Source: Aquisalimonas sp007126095
GTDB lineage: Bacteria > Pseudomonadota > Gammaproteobacteria > Nitrococcales > Aquisalimonadaceae
Length of the DNA: 64,000 nt
Reading direction: 5' to 3'
Assembly: GCF_048323695.1 (NCBI RefSeq)
Contig: NZ_JBLWFT010000009.1
Location: 67,520 to 131,519 of the forward strand
Part shown: positions 58,126-64,000 of the stretch, piece after piece
Layout of the letters: each line of letters begins with the position of its first letter
How positions within the stretch are numbered: position 1 is the stretch's first letter
Translations under genes and position numbers: made by a program
The notes under the pieces: generated by a model
What the model was told of the DNA's origin: nothing
Databases searched by the model: none
Seen by the model: the letters and a program-made list of their open reading frames with translations, nothing else

Positions 58126-58794
58126 ATGATCCAGAAGAACCAGAATGCCATCACCACTTGCACCGCCGCGGCCCTGCTGTTGGGCTTCAGCGGTGTGGCC
58201 AGCGCCCAGGGCGAGTTCAGCGTCGGGGTGTTCAGCGACTACATCGACAACGGCGAGTCCCGCTCCGGCAACAACGCCGTGGTGCAGGGCGCGTTCGAGC
58301 ACAGCCACCACACCGGCTTCTTCGCTGGCACCGCGATTTCCAATCTCGGCGACAGAGACAATGAGGGCCTTGTTGGCCCCGAGATCATTCCTTTCGTGGG
58401 ATACGGTTTCGCCGCCGGCCCGGTGGATCTCGAACTGGCCTACGAGTACATCGCCACGCCGGAGAACTCCGGTAAGACCTACGAGGGCGAAGCCATTCTC
58501 GGCGCCTCGGTTGGCCCCGTGTTTGCGGAGATCGGCTACATCACCAATGCCCATGATCGCGATGCCGAGGGCAGTGTGGTCTATGCCATCGGCGCGGGCC
58601 ACGAGTTCATGCCCGGGGTCAGCGTGGATGGCGCGGTGGGTTATGACGACCCGGACGACGAAAGCGGCACCGCATTCTGGGAGCTGGGCATGAGCCGTGA
58701 GGTGGACCAGGGCACGATCTCGCTCACCTACGCCTCCCGAGACGACAGCGACGCCCAGAACCTGTTCGTCGCCGGTTTCAGCACCAGCTTCTAG
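58126..58794 (+). CDS. TorF/Gcw_chp-family putative porin
   Basis: 222 aa. A signal peptide ends ...GVASA|QGEFSVGVFSDY, and the mature protein consists of repeated beta-strand pairs ending AGFSTSF, with a C-terminal Phe. The GVFSDYIDNGESRSGNNAVVQG start matches the Gcw_chp (TIGR02001) porin-like family. GAGGA lies before the ATG. Between two MgtE genes, it may let divalent cations through the outer membrane; that is inferred. Confidence 0.78.
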   Translation: MIQKNQNAITTCTAAALLLGFSGVASAQGEFSVGVFSDYIDNGESRSGNNAVVQGAFEHSHHTGFFAGTAISNLGDRDNEGLVGPEIIPFVGYGFAAGPVDLELAYEYIATPENSGKTYEGEAILGASVGPVFAEIGYITNAHDRDAEGSVVYAIGAGHEFMPGVSVDGAVGYDDPDDESGTAFWELGMSREVDQGTISLTYASRDDSDAQNLFVAGFSTSF

Positions 58795-58863
58795 TCCGGT
58801 GTCCTTGTGCAGCCTGCGCTGAAGCCTTGGTTCGTTTCCACCAATCCAAGAGGGCCATTGGCC

Positions 58864-60213
58864 ATGGATAAGACTGAAGTCATCGAGCAAACCATCTCAC
58901 TGCTCCGCGCCGAGCACTGGGATGCCCTGGATAGCCACCTGGAGCTGATGGCTGTCCAGGACATCGCAGAAGTATTGACCGAGCTGGAATCCGGCGAGGC
59001 GACAGACCTCCTGCAGCGTCTACCGCAGGATCGCCGCCCATCCGTGTTCGCGTACGCGTCACCGGCCACGCAGATCGGCATCCTCAAGGGGCTGGACGAC
59101 GAGGCTGGGCGCTTCATCCTCTACCACCTTCTACCCGACGACCGCACCGCCGTGCTCGAGCGGCTGGAGCCGGACGATCTCCAGAGCATGCTGCGACTGC
59201 TCTCGCCAGAGAACGTCAAGGAGGCGCTGCGCCTGCTGGGTTACCCCGAGGAGAGCGCCGGGCGCATCATGACGCCCAACTTCCTGACGGTACGGGCAGG
59301 CTGGACGGTGGAGCACGCCCTGAAGCATGTGCGCGAGCACAGCACGGCGGGAGAGACGGTCAATGTCGTCTTCGTGGTCGATACCCGCGGCGCCCTGCTC
59401 GGGCGGGTGCGCCTGCAGGATTTCGTGCTCGGTGACCCCGGGCGGCGCATTGAGGAGGTCATGCGGGAGGACCCCGTCAGCGTCGTGGTTTCCGAGGACC
59501 GGGAAGAAGCCGCGCGGCTCATGAAGCACTACGACCTGGAAGTGCTCCCCGTGGTGGACCACACCGGGGTGATGCTGGGTATCGTGACCGTGGATGACGT
59601 CATCGACGTGGTGGAAGAGGAGGCCACCGAGGACTTCCACAAGATGGCCAGTGTCAGCGCCCTGAACTACAGCCTCAAGGACGCCCGGCCATCGCTGCTT
59701 TATCGCAAGCGTGTGGGTTGGCTGGTGCTGCTGGTATTCGCCAACGTCTTCGGCGGTACTGCCATCGCCTACTTCGAAGAGACCATCGAGGCGGTGGTGG
59801 CGCTGGTGTTCTTCCTGCCGCTGATCGTGGACTCCGGCGGCAACGCCGGCTCCCAGTCCGCCACTCTGATGGTGCGTGCGCTTGCCACCGGTGACGTGCG
59901 CATGAAGGACTGGCTGCGGTTGTGGGGCAAGGAGCTGGGTGTGGCCATCGGGCTGGGCGCGACCATGGCGCTTGCCGTATCAGTCCTCGGGCTGTGGCGA
60001 GGCGGCACGGAGCTGGCGATGATCGTCTCCCTGGCCATGCTCTGCGTCGTGATCATGGGGAGCATGATCGGTATGCTGCTGCCCTTCGGGCTGGCCCGGT
60101 TCAACCTGGACCCGGCCGCCGCCAGTGCGCCGCTGATCACCTCGATCGCCGACTTCTTCGGCATCCTGATCTACTTCTCCATCGCCACGGCGTTTCTCAC
60201 GCTTCCGGGCTAA
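58864..60213 (+). CDS. mgtE: MgtE-type magnesium transporter, full length (MgtE2)
   Basis: 449 aa with the full family layout: N-terminal superhelical domain (about 5-125), two CBS domains (about 137-255), a connecting helix, then a five-helix membrane domain with PLIVDSGGNAGSQSATLMVRALATG. It is a Mg(II) channel gated by intracellular magnesium through the N and CBS domains. The ATG at 58864 follows AGAGGG. It is only distantly similar to MgtE1. It runs toward the truncated integrase. Confidence 0.93.
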   Translation: MDKTEVIEQTISLLRAEHWDALDSHLELMAVQDIAEVLTELESGEATDLLQRLPQDRRPSVFAYASPATQIGILKGLDDEAGRFILYHLLPDDRTAVLERLEPDDLQSMLRLLSPENVKEALRLLGYPEESAGRIMTPNFLTVRAGWTVEHALKHVREHSTAGETVNVVFVVDTRGALLGRVRLQDFVLGDPGRRIEEVMREDPVSVVVSEDREEAARLMKHYDLEVLPVVDHTGVMLGIVTVDDVIDVVEEEATEDFHKMASVSALNYSLKDARPSLLYRKRVGWLVLLVFANVFGGTAIAYFEETIEAVVALVFFLPLIVDSGGNAGSQSATLMVRALATGDVRMKDWLRLWGKELGVAIGLGATMALAVSVLGLWRGGTELAMIVSLAMLCVVIMGSMIGMLLPFGLARFNLDPAAASAPLITSIADFFGILIYFSIATAFLTLPG

Positions 60214-60241
60214 GCGCGGGAGAAAGGTGTGCATGCCAACC

Positions 60242-60269
60242 AAGTGGAGCCGGTGTGACGGCTCCACTT
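60242..60269. terminator. Hairpin between mgtE2 and the integrase remnant
   Basis: A perfect 11-bp stem (AAGTGGAGCCG / CGGCTCCACTT) with the loop GTGTGA. It lies just beyond the mgtE2 stop and just after the point where integrase homology ends. It can end transcription from both sides, or it may mark the rearrangement junction. Confidence 0.55.
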
Positions 60270-60276
60270 CGGTCCC

Positions 60277-60504
60277 TGCCTGGTTCCGGGTCGAGGCGGC
60301 GACCCCTCGCTCCACAACAAGCCAAGTCAAGAACGCCTGTACGTCGGCCTCGCCGAGTCCACGGGGGTGGGACATGTTGTGGAACCGAATGAAATAACGG
60401 ATCCAGTACCAGTAGGTCTTCTCGGTTCCCGGGCCGTAACGCCGCGTGCGTATGACATCACCGACGACATCCCGCAGTCGTCGCGGGCGCTCCGGCGTGT
60501 TCAT
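60277..60504 (-). pseudogene. Integron integrase (IntI) remnant, N-terminal SAM-like domain only
   Basis: About 76 codons read MNTPERPRRLRDVVGDVI, then a YGPGTEKTYWYWIRYFIRFH segment, HPRGLG and FLTWLVVERGVAASTRNQA. This is the start of integron integrases (RRRHYS-RTE-AY-YWV-RFI-FHG, then STQNQA). Homology stops abruptly at NQA; the entire catalytic domain with its Arg-His-Arg-Tyr residues is missing. It points away from the cassette-like genes on the other strand, as intI does in integrons. An ATG at 60522 with GGAGGGG is also in frame. Confidence 0.8.
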
Positions 60505-60660
60505 TGGTTTGGTGGCCCCCATGCCCCTCCCGCGGTAACCTCCCAAAAGAACGAGCAAAAGCCGCGGGGTCGAGGCCGGAGACGGTGGATATGCCGCCGT
60601 CACGGTGATCGAATCATCGTGACGGCAGTCCATTCACTGTTACATTTAAGGAGTTCCTGT

Positions 60661-61335
60661 TTGCGAATCATCCTGTCTGTGCTCGGTTTAATACTGTTTT
60701 TGTCCAGCGTTGCCATGGGGTTTTACCTTCTTGATGACGGAGCATTGTCGGGATCCGAATTTGTCAGTTTAATTGTGGCTTTCGCCATTATCGGCTTGAT
60801 TATCTCCTTTGCCTCCGAGGTTCAAGAATTTTCTGTAGCAGGAAATATCGTCAAACTGAAGCAGGTCAAGCGCGATGCGGAAAGGTCAATGTCGGAGTTG
60901 GAGTCAGCTCGGACTGAAACATTCCGTTTTCTTTTGAGCCTTGCGGAAAGGCATGCAGGGGGCTTTGCTGGTGATGGGCCTGTAGACGAAAGAATCCCTG
61001 ACTTTTGGGCTTTGTATTACCAGATCGAGAAGTTCGGATGCAAAGAAGATCTAGCCGATGACCTTTTGCGTGTATTGGAGACGTTGGCCAAGGGGCAAAT
61101 CAATACTATTGGGTATCTCAGTGACCAAGTTTTAGCGGAATATCGTCGAGTAGGTAGTTTGCCGCCACCTTCCGAGCTGGTCAGCGTTGCCTTGAGCGAA
61201 GAATCTATCGGTCAGGCTGCGACTCGGGGTGTCTGTTCAGGTAACGCTGATAAGGTTAGAGGGTTGGTTGCCGAGGGGCTACAGGAGTATAGGAAAATCT
61301 ATGATTTATACCAGCACTACAGATCCAAAATATAA
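60661..61335 (+). CDS. Membrane-anchored coiled-coil protein, hypothetical (cassette gene)
   Basis: 224 aa from the TTG at 60661, with AAGGAG 7 bases upstream. Two hydrophobic helices (about 2-20 and 34-52) form a hairpin anchor. A basic stretch and coiled coil follow (VKRDAERSMSELESARTETFRFLLSLAERH), then a helical cytoplasmic domain. I recognise no family. GC is much lower than in the core genes and it is followed by an attC-like site, so it looks like a mobile cassette gene. The longer upstream reading frame is antisense to the integrase. Confidence 0.7.
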   Translation: MRIILSVLGLILFLSSVAMGFYLLDDGALSGSEFVSLIVAFAIIGLIISFASEVQEFSVAGNIVKLKQVKRDAERSMSELESARTETFRFLLSLAERHAGGFAGDGPVDERIPDFWALYYQIEKFGCKEDLADDLLRVLETLAKGQINTIGYLSDQVLAEYRRVGSLPPPSELVSVALSEESIGQAATRGVCSGNADKVRGLVAEGLQEYRKIYDLYQHYRSKI

Positions 61336-61386
61336 CAAACACGTCAAATGCGATGCTCGTGTCTCGCGCGCTTTACGCGGGCGTTA
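61333..61386 (+). repeat. attC-like recombination site 1
   Basis: Outer ends TAAC (61333-61336) and GTTA (61383-61386) pair. They are followed by five-base unpaired spacers on both sides (AAACA / CGGGC), then a stem CGT-AAA-GCG with CGC-TTT-ACG. C45 and T49 (61345 and 61349) are extrahelical on one strand. The loop is about 16 bases. Paired ends, an unpaired central spacer and asymmetrical bulged bases are the defining features of integron attC hairpins. It starts in the 3' end of the first cassette gene. Confidence 0.68.
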
Positions 61387-61438
61387 CACCACATAATGAA
61401 AGTAAAATGGCGTTCAGCGAACCTGAGTATGGGTTGAG

Positions 61439-62767
61439 ATGAAGGACATCAGTAAAAATCGGAAACCCGATGAACTGCGCCAAATGCTGGATTACCTTGG
61501 TGTCGCGGCTTTTGTGATTGATGTGGCCTCGGCCGGTGAGTTCCGTTTGGCGGCCATCAATGCTCGTCACGAACAGCTTACCGGGATGAAACACAGTGTG
61601 GTGGCCGGGCGTAGTGTCGATGAGTTGCTCTCGCCCGATATGGCAGTCGAGGTGAAATCCAGGTATCGCGGCTGTGTCGAGAGCAAGGTCGTCACTACTT
61701 ATCGCGAGTCACTGGACCTTCCCATTGGCAAAACTTTCTGGCAGACGAGTCTGGTACCTTTTTTTGATGAAGCTGGAAACGTTATCCGACTACTTGGCAC
61801 GGCTAACGAAATCAGTGCCCAGGTGAACTTGGAACTGGAAGCGCGCTATCAATCTACCGTGATGAGCGCCTATCTGGATGAATCACTGGACGGCATAGTA
61901 GTAGTAGATGCCCAGAACAGGATCAAGACATGGAATCGCCGTTTCCTGGAGATATGGGATATATCCGAGGAAGTTATGAATGCCCGTGACGGGCACGCGG
62001 CACTGCATGCGGTTGTCGATCAACTACAAGATCCTTCGGGATTCGTTGAAAAGGTAATGGAGCTATACGTGGATCTGGATAAGGAGGAACACGGGGTTCG
62101 TGTCGACATGAAGGATGGTAGAGTCCTCGAACGGCACTCTCGCGGATTGCACGGTCCTGAAGGCGACTATTGGGGGCGTATCTGGTTTTACCGTGATGTG
62201 ACGGAATCGCATCGCATGACCGAAGAGTTGCGGCGCATGTCGAAGACCGATGCGCTCACCGGAATCGCCAATCGCCGAGCGGTAATGGAGGCCCTGGAAA
62301 AAGAGTTCGGTCGGGCGCGGCGACTGGATCATTCACTTAGCGTGTTAATCGCGGATCTTGATCACTTTAAACAGATCAACGACCGCTATGGTCACGCCAC
62401 TGGCGATGCAGTGCTCAAGGAGTTCGTGCAGATTGTAACGCCCGAAATTCGGGTTAGTGACCATTTTGCCAGACTGGGTGGCGAAGAGTTCGTAATAGTC
62501 TTGCCGGAGACTGGTTTGGGCCCAGCTCGCCAACTGGCCGAGCGGTTGTGCCAGGCTGTTGCCTTTCATGCATTTGGTGGTCCACAAGCTCAATTTCAGG
62601 TCACGGTAAGTATTGGCATCGCGACCATTCGTGATCACGACCCGAGTCCGGAAGGTCTGCTTGGACGCGCTGATCGGCGTTTGTATGCGGCTAAATCTGA
62701 AGGGCGTAACAGAGTGCATCCGAAGGGAGATATAGAAGACTATGGGAGCTTGTTATCACGGCAATAG
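61439..62767 (+). CDS. PAS-PAS-GGDEF diguanylate cyclase
   Basis: 442 aa. Two PAS-like domains (about 10-130 and 140-265) precede a GGDEF domain (about 275-430). The domain keeps DLDHFKQINDRYGHATGD and the active GGEEF signature in LGGEEFVIVLPE, so it probably makes c-di-GMP. No membrane segment is present. The GC is lower than core genes. A second-messenger enzyme in a gene cassette array would be notable. Confidence 0.88.
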   Translation: MKDISKNRKPDELRQMLDYLGVAAFVIDVASAGEFRLAAINARHEQLTGMKHSVVAGRSVDELLSPDMAVEVKSRYRGCVESKVVTTYRESLDLPIGKTFWQTSLVPFFDEAGNVIRLLGTANEISAQVNLELEARYQSTVMSAYLDESLDGIVVVDAQNRIKTWNRRFLEIWDISEEVMNARDGHAALHAVVDQLQDPSGFVEKVMELYVDLDKEEHGVRVDMKDGRVLERHSRGLHGPEGDYWGRIWFYRDVTESHRMTEELRRMSKTDALTGIANRRAVMEALEKEFGRARRLDHSLSVLIADLDHFKQINDRYGHATGDAVLKEFVQIVTPEIRVSDHFARLGGEEFVIVLPETGLGPARQLAERLCQAVAFHAFGGPQAQFQVTVSIGIATIRDHDPSPEGLLGRADRRLYAAKSEGRNRVHPKGDIEDYGSLLSRQ

Positions 62768-62826
62768 CTGGCAAAAATGAATTTCACCATTCGTGATCGG
62801 AAACGTGACGAAATCGTATCACCAAC

Positions 62827-63426
62827 TTGCTGCGGGAAGACCAAGGTGTAACGTTATACACAGGAAGGATCTGGTGCAGACGTTTTGAAACGTTGAGATT
62901 GTTTTTACGGCGGATGTCCCTGGAGGATGTTCCTGAATTGACGGAAATCCTGAGCGATCCTGAGGTGATGAAGCACTCGGTTCGTGGCGTTTTTGATGAG
63001 ACCGCTACCCGGCAGTTCGTTGAGTGGTGCTTATCCTGTTACGAGTCACATGGCGTGGGGCCATGGGCACTAATCGATAAGAAATATTCTGAACTCATAG
63101 GATTCTGCCGAGCTGGACCAGAAATGGTCTCTGATGTCGAGGAAATTAACCTCGGCTACCGCCTTGCCAAGCGCTATTGGAATAAAGGGTTGGCATCTGA
63201 GGCGGCTAGAGCAGTTCTGAGTTATGTTTTGGGAGAGAAACTGTTCAATTCAGTGGTAGTGATCATAGAGCCCGAGGATCTTGCATCGCTAAAGGTCGCC
63301 GAGAAATCAGGGTTTTCCAGCTTTGATGTGCTGGAATTTCATGGTCGGCCGGTGAGGCTATACCGGCTAACGTCCGAGCAATGGGAGGCATTGCATAACA
63401 ATGCCATGCACGCGACAAGGGTGTGA
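62827..63426 (+). CDS. GNAT-family acetyltransferase (RimJ/RimL-like), cassette gene
   Basis: Up to 199 aa. The acetyltransferase_3 pattern is clear: LRLFLRRMSLEDVPELTEILSDPEVM, NLGYRLAKRYWNKGLASEAARAVL, then NSVVVIIEPEDLASLKVAEKSGF. The start is uncertain: TTG 62827 opens the frame, the AGGAAGG at 62862-62868 fits no ATG well, and family alignment suggests a start nearer ETLRLF (about 62890). The C-terminal peptide HNNAMHATRV is encoded by the attC-like site itself. Confidence 0.8.
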   Translation: MLREDQGVTLYTGRIWCRRFETLRLFLRRMSLEDVPELTEILSDPEVMKHSVRGVFDETATRQFVEWCLSCYESHGVGPWALIDKKYSELIGFCRAGPEMVSDVEEINLGYRLAKRYWNKGLASEAARAVLSYVLGEKLFNSVVVIIEPEDLASLKVAEKSGFSSFDVLEFHGRPVRLYRLTSEQWEALHNNAMHATRV

Positions 63427-63438
63427 TGGCCCGCGTTA
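63396..63438 (+). repeat. attC-like recombination site 2
   Basis: Ends TAAC (63396-63399) and GTTA (63435-63438) pair. Unpaired AAT and CCGC spacers follow, then GCCAT pairs with ATGGC, G63408 is bulged, and CAC pairs with GTG around an 11-base loop. At about 43 bases it is short, but it has the R-box, spacer and L-box with an extrahelical G. It overlaps the end of the GNAT gene and sits just before the next gene. Confidence 0.62.
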
Positions 63439-63450
63439 ATAGGTAGAGGC

Positions 63451-63861
63451 ATGGAACCAGTCATTCAGGAAGAAACAACCGGTTGTGGTATTGCGGCAAG
63501 CGCTGCTCTAGCAGGTGTCAGCTATGCTGAGGCCAAGCGAAGGGCAAACGCTTTGTGTATTCACGCCGCAGACGCGTCGCTTTGGTCGGAGACAGCGTAC
63601 GTCCGGAGACTGCTGCGGGAATTTGGTATTTCGGTGTCGCCCCAGGAAACACCATTTGAGTCATGGGAGCGCGTTCCTGACAAAGCCCTCATGGCTATTA
63701 AGTGGCGTATGGAAAGGGGCAAGCCATTCTGGCATTGGGTCGTGTTTATCAGAGATGGTGGTCAGGCAAAGGTGTTGGATTCCAAAAAGACCTTGAAATC
63801 AAATATCCGTCAGGATTTCGGGCGTATCAAACCCAAGTGGTACATTGAGGTGTTCAATTAA
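63451..63861 (+). CDS. C39-peptidase-like (papain-fold) protein, cassette gene
   Basis: 136 aa. The N-terminal QEETTGCGIAASAALAGVSYAEA has the Cys of a C39/papain-like nucleophile. Later HWVVFIRDGG and VLDSKK supply the matching His and Asp. The size fits small C39-like domains of unknown role rather than a full bacteriocin exporter. The ATG lies 13 bases after attC site 2. A short AGAGG precedes it. Substrate and role are unknown. Confidence 0.68.
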   Translation: MEPVIQEETTGCGIAASAALAGVSYAEAKRRANALCIHAADASLWSETAYVRRLLREFGISVSPQETPFESWERVPDKALMAIKWRMERGKPFWHWVVFIRDGGQAKVLDSKKTLKSNIRQDFGRIKPKWYIEVFN

Positions 63862-63890
63862 CACTTCGCAGCGGCTTAGGCTCAACTTTC
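63859..63890 (+). repeat. Possible truncated attC left arm
   Basis: TAAC at 63859-63862 overlaps the stop codon of the C39-like gene and is followed by ACTTCGCAGCGGC, which could be the left half of a third attC. The partner half is not visible before the IS30-type element begins, so insertion may have split it. Low confidence. Confidence 0.3.
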
Positions 63891-64000
63891 AAGTGCAACA
63901 CCTGACCCCTTCGGAGGTAGGCTGTTGCGATGAATACTGGATACCGACACCTCAGCAGTGAAGAGCGCGCCGTGATCTTCTGTGAACACCAACGGGGCAC
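63884..64000 (+). mobile_element. IS30-family insertion sequence, left part (continues beyond window)
   Basis: The boundary is approximate: TTCAAGTGCAACACCTGACC near 63888 looks like the beginning of a terminal inverted repeat. The right end and target duplication are outside the window. The transposase gene starts inside it. Located at the end of the cassette array. Confidence 0.6.
63930..64000 (+). CDS. IS30-family transposase, N-terminal fragment (cut by window end)
   Basis: The 23 complete visible codons read MNTGYRHLSSEERAVIFCEHQ, matching the N-terminal HTH of IS30 transposases (YRHLSSEERA-I--EH). GGAGG lies upstream of the ATG. The rest is beyond the window, so I cannot tell whether it is intact. 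Confidence 0.82.
   Translation, partial: MNTGYRHLSSEERAVIFCEHQRG

Noticed and set aside
59980..60276. Continuation of the integrase frame past codon 76
   Set aside because: After NQA the frame runs through a hairpin and then antisense to mgtE2; no catalytic-domain residues appear.
62820..62870. GTGTAACGTTATACAC near-palindrome before the GNAT as an attC end
   Set aside because: It contains TAACGTTA but no partner arm lies at a suitable distance upstream, so it does not fold as an attC.

Overview
The window is a high-GC chromosomal segment from a gammaproteobacterium. The end of the division and cell-wall cluster (ddl-ftsQ-ftsA-ftsZ-lpxC), then dciA, secA, argJ, a MutT-ThiE fusion, yacG, zapD, coaE, pilD, pilC and pilB, is a gammaproteobacterial order. 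Many proteins are acid-rich, so a halophilic or haloalkaliphilic Ectothiorhodospiraceae-type host is my best guess; this is inference and no 16S gene is present.

Layout. 1-15.7 kb: housekeeping genes (division, LPS, secretion, arginine, CoA, type IV pilus assembly). 16-23.9 kb: a minus-strand locus that looks like a complete D-3-hydroxybutyrate utilisation system. It has a PAS/AAA+/Fis sigma54 activator, a -24/-12 promoter, three tandem TGTC-N10-GACA operators, a TRAP transporter (DctP, DctQ, DctM), 3-hydroxybutyrate dehydrogenase and acetoacetyl-CoA synthetase. 24-27.7 kb: AMP nucleosidase, a GNAT, a GST and an SDR. 27.9-36.5 kb: a MalT-like (LAL) LuxR regulator facing a second TRAP, thiolase and acyl-CoA ligase operon. 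Nearly identical CCCCCC-xAAAGx-GGGG palindromes lie upstream of both the SDR and the ligase, and tie these units into one regulon. 36.5-42 kb: a DinG helicase, a hydrolase, Rnk, nitronate monooxygenase, and two internally deleted genes (a TRIC/UPF0126 channel and a zinc-type dehydrogenase).

42-60 kb is rich in metal homeostasis. MntR is divergent from a TonB receptor across a TAGC-N4-GCTA palindrome. DUF1826 and a zinc-finger-less DksA paralogue sit behind a good Zur-box match. CueR and CopA come with a textbook CueR promoter. Two MgtE-type magnesium channels flank a TorF-like porin. AzlC/AzlD and a patatin plus GntP-family permease pair also lie here.

60.2-64 kb is the most unusual part. 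It holds a truncated, minus-strand remnant of an integron integrase, followed on the other strand by genes of visibly lower GC: a membrane/coiled-coil protein, a PAS-GGDEF protein, a GNAT, and a small C39-peptidase-like protein. Two sequences fold like attC sites, with paired TAAC/GTTA ends, an unpaired spacer, and extrahelical bases on one strand. An IS30-family element begins at the window's end. I read this as a degenerate chromosomal integron or gene-cassette array. I saw no tRNA, rRNA or CRISPR array.
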